DNA of 64,000 nt from Pegoplata infirma (Eukaryota > Arthropoda > Insecta > Diptera > Anthomyiidae): the NCBI GenBank assembly GCA_963921195.1, contig OY992536.1:231668023-231732022 (forward strand). The letters are read 5' to 3'. Below, piece by piece: positions 61,501-64,000 of the stretch. The notes under the pieces were generated by a model that saw only the letters and a list, made by a program, of their open reading frames with translations, ran no database searches and had not been told where the DNA came from. The position numbers and the translations under genes were made by a program. The first letter of the stretch is position 1, and each line of letters starts with the position of its first letter.

Positions 61501-64000
61501 TAATATCTGCAATTAAAGCATTGCTATTATCGAAAATCCATTATGGTATTTATTTGTATGGTTGGGCACCTAAATCATCTTTTCAGAAGATTAAAACTGT
61601 TATTAATTCTGCTCTAAGAATTTCCCTTAAAGCGTTTCGAACCACACCAGTCCACAATATGCTTTTCGAAGCGGGTTTCACACCCCTTGAAACAAGTAGA
61701 GATTTTTGCACTTTCAAGCTTTTACGTAATGTTCTCAACAGTTCAGACTCGCCTATTCTTAAATTATCACAACAACTTTTAAAAAAAACAAACTCAAACA
61801 AAATCCAATCTACTTTAAGCCGAATTTGTAACTTTGGTAGAGACAATAATTTTCCAACAACACCATACAACAAAACTATTGCTTCATCTAGACCACCATG
61901 GCATCTGCCTTCTAACTGTTTTATCACCTCTTTAAGCCAATACCCCAAAAACTCTACTCCGCCCAATATTTATAGAAAATGCTTTCACGAAATTACTAAT
62001 GGACTTAAAAACTACAGGTTGATATATACAGATGGTTCGAAAAATGATGACAACCTCTCCTACAGCATTACAACTGAAAATACCATAATAAAAGCTTCCA
62101 TACTCCCTTCTTATTCCACAGTATTTTCTGCGGAAATTATAGCAATATTTGAAGCAGTCAAACATGTAAATAATTTAACTAGTAACATTATTATCTGCAC
62201 TGACTCACTTTCAGCCATCCATGCGATAAAAAACATCCACAACAATGACTATTATGCCACAAATATAAGAAACTTCTTAATAAACAATTATCCCAAAATT
62301 TTAATAATTTGGGTTCCTGGACACTGCCTTATTCCGGGCAATGAGTTCGCTGATTCTACGGCTAAAACGGCATTAAAATCTCCTCTTTTCCTGACTAATA
62401 ACATAAACATACATGACATACTCAACTATATACGCAATTCACTGATCCAACAATCAAATCTATGGTTAAAAACTTCAGATTGGTATAGAGAACTTAATCA
62501 GAAGAAAATAAATATCAAAGACTATCTTAACTTTAACATCAATAAATCTATTAATACTCAAAGTTATTCTAAATTCATTAGACTTAGATTAGGTCACACT
62601 TTAATCACAAAGAAACACCTAATGGAAATTAACTCGTCAGACCAATGTCCATATTGTAATAATAATACTATCTCCATAAAACATATTTTATCATATTGCA
62701 CGAAATTTTCAGCTACGAGATATCAAATCTTTCAATCAAATCCAATACAATACCTGTCAAGCCCCTCTGTAACTAATATCAACATTATCCTAAAATTTTT
62801 AAAAGCAACCAAAATATACAAAGACATATAAAAAATAAAAAAATAGTAAAAAAGAAAACAATCCAAATCATTTGTCATATAGTTGTTCGTATACTTTTGT
62901 ATATACTTTTGTATAAATTCTGTAAATATTATTTAATTTAAATATTATACTAATACTTAACATTCTGTAACCTATCTAGCTGAAGGCCTCAGTAGCCATT
63001 GCTATAAATATGTTATCCTAATCTTTTTATAAGTTATGATAACTAATAAATAAATAAATAAAAATTCATGGGAAATGTTTCGCGGAGATAAGCAACCTTA
63101 TTCCGGTAGTACGTATATTTTCCCGTAGAATCGCTTATCGAATAGGGCACACCCTTTTGTTATTGACTGGTCAGTTGATCGTACTACACATTACAGAGAA
63201 AATTCGTTTTTCGGCCGAACAATTCGTATGTGGAATAAACTACCAGCTAAAGTATTTCCTGCTATTTTCGATATTCATAAATTTAAGACAAACGTCCATA
63301 GACACTACTCCCTCTTTCCTCCCTCCTAACCTTATTTTCCTTCCACCAACACAATGTATTGCATTTATAGGGGACATTCCCTGAGTGTTGGTCAAAAAAA
63401 AATTTTTCCAAAAATTCTTTTGAAAACAAAATTTTCTCAGTTTAACCGAAACCAATATTTAGTTATTATTTACACAACAATTTTTTTGTTAATATTTCTA
63501 GGTGTGTAGAAGATATGGATGGCTCTGATCGTACACCATGTTGTGATATCTCAAAATTTCCCTACGAACCTGATGTTTTTGATTTATGTTTACCACAAAT
63601 TATATCATCTTTATATGCTACACCCAGAGATTTTTTCCTACCGGGCGTAGCAGGGCCAAAATTTATGGCTGCCGAAAAAAAACTTGATATAAATCTTAAT
63701 AATACATTATCCGATGATTTTGTTAATACAACACTAGATAATACAGCTAATTCCACCTTGTTACCACCAATTGTTAAAGCTTTGGTTATAGAATTTGAAT
63801 CAAATGTTTCGTACTCCACCATCTATGATAGAGTCAAACATTTCGTTAAAATTGTAGAAGAATGGTTTGAAAATGAATTGAAATCAGCACCGCCCGAAAT
63901 GAAGGGCGGTTGGTTTATAAGTGAATTGAAATTTTTTGATGTACAACAAACATTATCTTCCGGAACGTTGGTGGCTATAACGGTAGCTATGTCGGCTTCT
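34452..64000 (+). CDS. disp: dispatched (disp), ten exons, 3' end beyond window
   Basis: Disp is a 12-pass RND-type membrane protein that releases cholesterol-modified Hedgehog from producing cells. Exons placed by GT/AG and frame: 34452-34583, 41114-41962, 42146-42328, 42518-42609, 49221-49498, 50153-50405, 53309-53538, 53609-53763, 53827-54080, 63502-64000 (cut). Together they give 975 codons without a stop, of roughly 1200 in Drosophila Disp. Helix 1 is at about residues 12-33; [19 protein letters not shown] follows, the Patched/Disp signature. Loop 1 holds a polybasic run (about 104-129). The sterol-sensing domain spans exons 5-7, with GIGADDAF (512-519) supplying the acidic residues of the ion-relay motif. 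Loop 2 fills exons 8-10. Start ATG 34452 gives a short cytoplasmic N-terminus; TTTTGTTTAAA-like AT-rich DNA lies upstream. Confidence 0.95.
34716..35815. repeat. Element with ~385-bp inverted arms in disp intron 1
   Basis: AATCCAACAAAAAAAAATCA, AGGATCGGCG at 34716 is mirrored by CGCCGATCCTTGATTTTTTT, TTGTTGGAA ending about 35815; homology continues inwards to TTAACTTTGAACCTTAATAA. A ~340-bp centre separates the arms and includes GCCGGCCTTCGGCCGGGCTT. Reverse open frames here are artefacts. Confidence 0.75.
35557..39518. repeat. ~2-kb tandem duplication in disp intron 1
   Basis: Copy 1 is about 35557-37558 and copy 2 about 37559-39518, both starting at GTGTTGTTTTTAGATACATA and ending GTTCGACGATAT. 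They are almost identical; copy 2 lacks about 44 bp corresponding to part of 36743-36790 and has a small insertion near 38910 (GCCATTTT). The left breakpoint is inside the right arm of the inverted-repeat element, so the duplication came after that insertion. Confidence 0.92.
36420..36600. repeat. TTTGGACAATTTTAAAATA minisatellite, block in copy 1
   Basis: Degenerate units such as TTTGGACAATTTTTAAATAC, followed by a ..ACGCGCCGCGCCCATCTCTA tip like that of the hAT element at 48660. Duplicated at 38420-38612 and continued at 39515-39625. Confidence 0.65.
40540..40835. repeat. TTTGGACAATTTTAAAATA minisatellite, intron 1 block
   Basis: About a dozen degenerate ~21-bp units (TTTGAACAATTTTAAAATAC, TTTGGACAATTTTTAAATAT). 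Same family as the blocks in introns 5/6. Confidence 0.75.
41114..41962 (+). CDS. disp: disp exon 2
   Basis: 283 codons in phase 0 after TTTTATTTTTAG. Begins [16 protein letters not shown], contains the polybasic stretch [16 protein letters not shown] and the Cys-bearing first extracellular loop ([28 protein letters not shown]). Ends AAT|GTAAGT. Confidence 0.93.
42146..42328 (+). CDS. disp: disp exon 3
   Basis: 61 codons ([20 protein letters not shown] to DYNFIKIN) after CCGTATTTTTTTTAG, ending AAT|GTGAGT. Continues extracellular loop 1 with conserved cysteines (CYAPPEC). Confidence 0.92.
42518..42609 (+). CDS. disp: disp exon 4
   Basis: [20 protein letters not shown].. to EWEK, split codon GT|A across the next intron; acceptor TTTTTTCTAG, donor GTAAGT. 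Too short to appear as an independent frame; supported by splice sites on both sides and frame continuity. Confidence 0.9.
43179..44809. mobile_element. CACCGAAAAAAAT-ended element with TTTCGTAAAATA arrays
   Basis: Tips CACCGAAAAAAATCC and GGAATTTTTTTCGGTG. Both subterminal regions hold many TTTTCGTAAAATATACGAA-type motifs in both orientations. Flanks are CA and TA, so the duplication is imperfect. Contains a 172-bp MITE at 43893. Confidence 0.75.
43893..44064 (+). mobile_element. 172-bp PIF/Harbinger-like MITE, copy 1
   Basis: Tips GCGTCCAACCTGAATCAAAT and GATTCTGGTTCGACCC, flanked by TTA on both sides. TTA duplications and G-rich tips fit the PIF/Harbinger pattern. Confidence 0.8.
45200..45620. 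repeat. T-rich repeat family T, tandem-like block
   Basis: Three or four imperfect ~110-bp units each with CGGAACTT, TTTTTTTCCTAAAACCnTTTT and CTCGAAAACGCAAAAAAA. Also in the GTPBP2 intron and disp intron 6. Confidence 0.6.
45726..45899 (-). mobile_element. 174-bp PIF/Harbinger-like MITE, copy 2
   Basis: Inverted copy of 43893-44064 with TTA at 45723-45725 and 45900-45902. Tips GGGTCGAACCTGAATCAAAT and GATTCAGGTTGGACGC. Confidence 0.8.
46093..46427. repeat. Near-perfect 335-bp hairpin in disp intron 4
   Basis: Arms of about 160 bp meet at AATACCGTTTGAAACGGTAT; outer ends CACCTAGAATAACGGTATTT and AAATACCGTTATTCTAGGTG. Only a few mismatches. It lies in the sense strand of a transcribed intron. 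Confidence 0.9.
46526..48516. mobile_element. Element D: CCCAGCCAGAAATT ends, TA duplication
   Basis: Left tip CCCAGCCAGAAATTGCCAGC, right tip GTATTTTTCTGCCTGGG, flanked by TA at 46524-46525 and 48517-48518. Subterminal motifs include AAAGTACTTTGCCAGTG, AAAGTGCTTTG and GGCAAAGTACT; GTTATCATT occurs about 120 bp from the right tip. Interior includes a family-R-type tail (47515-47545) and family-T sequence. Confidence 0.85.
48660..49120. mobile_element. 461-bp hAT-like MITE (TAGAGATG ends)
   Basis: Tips TAGAGATGCGCGCGTGTCAC and CTCACGCGACCATCTCTA; duplication ATATGTAA / ATATGTTA (7 of 8). Interior rich in CACGTGA and GCGTGAG. Relatives end at 8482 and near 36614/38612. Confidence 0.8.
49221..49498 (+). 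CDS. disp: disp exon 5 (start of sterol-sensing domain)
   Basis: After [33 protein letters not shown], then hydrophobic segments from [17 protein letters not shown] to [11 protein letters not shown], i.e. helices 2, 3 and the start of helix 4. Ends ATAG|GTAAGT in the middle of a Gly codon. Confidence 0.93.
49500..50152. other. disp intron 5, A-rich
   Basis: Poly(A)-rich 654-bp intron with no identifiable element; the 96-aa Lys/Phe/Asn frame at 49616-49906 is compositional. Confidence 0.6.
50153..50405 (+). CDS. disp: disp exon 6 (GIGADD motif)
   Basis: Completes the Gly codon and gives [16 protein letters not shown], the helix-4 acidic motif shared with Patched/NPC1-type RND proteins and needed for Disp function in the family. 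Then a cytoplasmic loop and helix 5 ([20 protein letters not shown]). Ends GG|GTAAGA. Confidence 0.93.
50430..50580. repeat. Minisatellite block at start of disp intron 6
   Basis: Degenerate TTTTAAAATTGTCCAAATATA units, the reverse strand of the TTTGGACAATTTTAAAATA family. Confidence 0.6.
51054..52145. mobile_element. Element E: CCCAAGCAGAAATT ends, CA duplication
   Basis: Left tip CCCAAGCAGAAATTGACGAC, right tip GTATTTTTCTGACTGGG, flanked by CA at 51052-51053 and 52146-52147. Subterminal motifs are AAACGCTTTGCGAGCG, GAAAAGCGTTTT and AAAGCGCTTTGA; GTTATCATT lies about 100 bp from the right tip. Contains the MITE 51660-51788 and family-T sequence. Confidence 0.8.
51660..51788. mobile_element. 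Palindromic MITE, copy 2, TAA duplication
   Basis: CCCCCAGTTTCTGTAACACG mirrored by CGTGTTACAGAAACTGGGGG, flanked by TAA on both sides; ~45-bp inverted arms around GTAACAAAAACAAAATACA. Same family as 1460-1579. Confidence 0.85.
52370..53215. repeat. Large TTTGGACAATTTTAAAATACA minisatellite, intron 6
   Basis: Around 30 degenerate ~21-bp units in one orientation, interrupted at about 52425-52655 by unrelated sequence that has inverted ends of its own (AAAACTCGATAGGCAACATT against AATGTTGCTTATCAAGTTTT). Confidence 0.8.
53309..53538 (+). CDS. disp: disp exon 7
   Basis: [20 protein letters not shown] is helix 6, ending the sterol-sensing domain; then a cytoplasmic loop with CTTC and [12 protein letters not shown] leading into helix 7. 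Acceptor TTTTTCAG, donor GTATGT. Confidence 0.92.
53609..53763 (+). CDS. disp: disp exon 8
   Basis: [20 protein letters not shown] (rest of helix 7) followed by extracellular loop 2 ([20 protein letters not shown]). Intron 7 is only 70 bp. Ends TCG|GTAAGT in phase 0. Confidence 0.92.
53827..54080 (+). CDS. disp: disp exon 9
   Basis: [20 protein letters not shown].. to FITLMERL; loop 2. Preceded by a 63-bp intron with TGATTTTTTAG; ends CT|GTAAGT before the 9.4-kb intron 9. Confidence 0.92.
54655..54806. mobile_element. ~150-bp MITE in disp intron 9
   Basis: CACAATGACGGAGTACTCTGT on the left mirrors ACAGAGTACTCCGACATTGTG on the right. A fragment of the same family lies at about 46450-46490. 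Confidence 0.65.
55261..57434 (+). pseudogene. Broken ORF2 of the older LINE
   Basis: Longest surviving piece is 55450-56598 (EN C-terminus to RT). A TAG at about 56596 interrupts the conserved LDIS-AFDR motif, the next piece runs 56629-56901 and a further shift leads to 56979-57434. At least two stops and two frameshifts are visible, so the copy is dead. The final frame reads into the inserted LINE at 57414. Confidence 0.85.
57611..58868 (+). pseudogene. I-type LINE ORF1 (nucleocapsid-like), broken
   Basis: ORF1 proteins bind element RNA. The ATG at 57611 runs only 20 codons to TGA 57671-57673; a one-base shift restores the frame that continues to 58127, where TAA (58125-58127) interrupts again, after which the same frame is open to TGA 58866-58868. 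The second half has CCHC knuckles: [14 protein letters not shown], then a [10 protein letters not shown] and a [10 protein letters not shown]. The C-terminal tail is Asn/Thr/Lys-rich. One frameshift plus one nonsense codon make it non-functional as read. Confidence 0.85.
59133..62831 (+). CDS. I-type LINE ORF2: endonuclease, RT, RNase H
   Basis: 1232 aa, uninterrupted. AP-type endonuclease in residues 1-230 ([46 protein letters not shown]). Reverse transcriptase at about 440-760 ([65 protein letters not shown] with catalytic DD near 674-675). RNase H at about 960-1100 ([55 protein letters not shown]). C-terminal [18 protein letters not shown]. The ATG follows ORF1 by 264 bp. It carries out nicking and target-primed reverse transcription for the element. 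All catalytic motifs look intact, so it could act in trans even though its ORF1 is broken. Confidence 0.93.
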   Translation: MSFPIIQWNIKGYTNNYNELQLLIKKYNPKVISLQETHFHSLSFLPVPLNYKIFFKNSATHSYGGVALLIHNSLQYSSLNLPNDIDAVGATIQAKKKFTIINTYIPPSKNFNLTTLKNMFDQFDNNVLITGDFNSWHSLWGSASNNARGNTLTDYITQSNLVVFNDGSPTHYSTHHSLTHIDLSFGSPYLKIQSNWKTEEDLHGSDHFPIIIKLFIPPQANPSKPRPKFITSKADWKEFRDLSLRFDENRPISNNINQEAANIQKIILQSANYSIPQINRSIKKTVPWWNNRLNELKKEKNSLWLILKRNINTVNIVNFKRAVAKFKRELKISKSTSISSFTAEINPETPTNKIWSNIRTFCGLSLPQSIQTVRSLSNPNQFLSDKQSIAEEFGQYWSSESHDQNFSNEFRSNKYSLIDNVTIHNLTEEATAIEENITITELEFALDKLKGKSPGIDRISYPMIKNLNDKTKHRLIHLYNLILSNYIPHFYKTSTIAPIPKPNLDKTLIKSYRPISLNLCTSKLLDKIIANRLWWYVTTNNILCSHQLGFKKGKSVTDAHLFIDHIITNSLSHKNHASIISLDFSKAFDKIGRHTIIQQLIEWRLGPKIIRYIKNFLSNRQIRIKLDNQYSKLYPLHNGIPQGSPLSVILFLISYNKLSEHLLSLKEFKFCAYADDFYIIKNLSKEKNQTINIESLINYIKRWCNYSGAELSLSKCKHLHICRKRSCQPKVSSGTFIIENTNSLKILGIMFNSKYNWNDHILYITNDLNRRLSIIKCLSNKKFNCNTLTVISAIKALLLSKIHYGIYLYGWAPKSSFQKIKTVINSALRISLKAFRTTPVHNMLFEAGFTPLETSRDFCTFKLLRNVLNSSDSPILKLSQQLLKKTNSNKIQSTLSRICNFGRDNNFPTTPYNKTIASSRPPWHLPSNCFITSLSQYPKNSTPPNIYRKCFHEITNGLKNYRLIYTDGSKNDDNLSYSITTENTIIKASILPSYSTVFSAEIIAIFEAVKHVNNLTSNIIICTDSLSAIHAIKNIHNNDYYATNIRNFLINNYPKILIIWVPGHCLIPGNEFADSTAKTALKSPLFLTNNINIHDILNYIRNSLIQQSNLWLKTSDWYRELNQKKINIKDYLNFNINKSINTQSYSKFIRLRLGHTLITKKHLMEINSSDQCPYCNNNTISIKHILSYCTKFSATRYQIFQSNPIQYLSSPSVTNINIILKFLKATKIYKDI
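63045..63064 (+). repeat. 3' TAAA tail of the I-type LINE
   Basis: ACTAATAAATAAATAAATAA-type tail directly abutting the 14-bp target duplication; simple repeats of this kind end I elements. Confidence 0.85.
63502..64000 (+). CDS. disp: disp exon 10 (partial)
   Basis: Acceptor [33 protein letters not shown] to [15 protein letters not shown], where the window ends at the start of a hydrophobic segment expected to be helix 8. The remaining helices and second GxxxD-type motif lie outside. Confidence 0.92.

Larger units (their letters stand above)
57414..63064 (+). mobile_element. Full-length I-type LINE, 14-bp TSD
   Basis: 5651 bp between direct repeats TTCATGGGAAATGT (57400-57413 and 63065-63078). 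Two ORFs and a 3' tail of TAAA repeats (about 63045-63064) match the Drosophila I-factor plan: ORF1 with CCHC motifs, ORF2 with EN, RT and RNase H. Restoring the empty site rejoins the older LINE's frame across the junction. It is in the same orientation as disp. Confidence 0.92.
55195..63400 (+). mobile_element. Degenerate jockey/CR1-like LINE split by an I-type LINE
   Basis: Endonuclease remnants ([30 protein letters not shown]) and RT remnants ([59 protein letters not shown] for the catalytic YADD) lie at 55195-57413 in several frames with stops. The C-terminal part ([16 protein letters not shown]) and 3' UTR with an A tail lie at 63065-63400. Between them a younger LINE (57414-63064) is inserted. 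No RNase H is seen. It is 5'-truncated and has an internal deletion after [14 protein letters not shown]. Confidence 0.85.

Noticed and set aside
59948..62165. Antisense frames of 77-127 aa in the I-type LINE
   Set aside because: Opposite-strand shadows of the intact ORF2.
1..64000. tRNA, rRNA, microRNA or riboswitch genes
   Set aside because: Scanning by eye found no cloverleaf, rRNA core or similar; a covariance-model search would be needed to exclude small RNAs.

Overview
The window is nuclear DNA of a higher fly (Diptera). It is very AT-rich and has spliced genes with short GT/AG introns next to introns swollen by transposons. Its three host genes are recognisable as GTPBP2 (+), ECSIT (-) and dispatched/disp (+). 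I recall the Drosophila orthologues (CG2017, CG10610, CG2019) as neighbours, so this looks like conserved gene order in a larger, repeat-rich genome, perhaps a calyptrate fly such as a blowfly or house-fly relative. The species is inference. I saw no rRNA, tRNA, CRISPR array or bacterial-type operon.

Layout. 1-9560: minisatellite, MITEs, and a hAT-like element nested in one Helentron-like repeat and carrying another. 9574-12534: GTPBP2, two coding exons, 610 aa. 12766-23170: a stack of elements inside a foldback-type minisatellite. Element A (itself hosting F) and an element called here 'outer B' inserted into it; a second copy of B then inserted into the first in reverse, making a palindrome of about 6 kb, and a LOA-type LINE with intact RT and RNase H regions lies inside the inner copy. 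23291-24587: a complete Tc1/mariner DD37E transposon with an intact 335-aa transposase and perfect 32-bp inverted repeats. 25420-29489: ECSIT, two exons, 430 aa. 29490-34451: the divergent ECSIT/disp intergenic region, packed with small elements whose target duplications are readable. 34452-64000: disp, ten exons and 975 codons before the window ends; introns 1, 4, 6 and 9 are swollen by repeats. Intron 9 holds a degenerate jockey/CR1-like LINE interrupted by a full-length I-type LINE (5.65 kb, 14-bp target duplication) whose ORF2 is intact (1232 aa) but whose ORF1 is broken.

The main unusual signal is a set of non-autonomous elements with CCCAGnCAGAAA, CCCAGCAAA or CAC.. termini and matching 2-bp target duplications. 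Each is filled near its ends with its own short repeated motif, different from element to element. I found no matching transposase here; the class could be CACTA/Mirage-like or something undescribed.

The host genes act separately: GTPBP2 is a translational-type GTPase in ribosome rescue, ECSIT is a mitochondrial complex I assembly and Toll signalling factor, and Disp exports lipid-modified Hedgehog. The rest is transposon biology.
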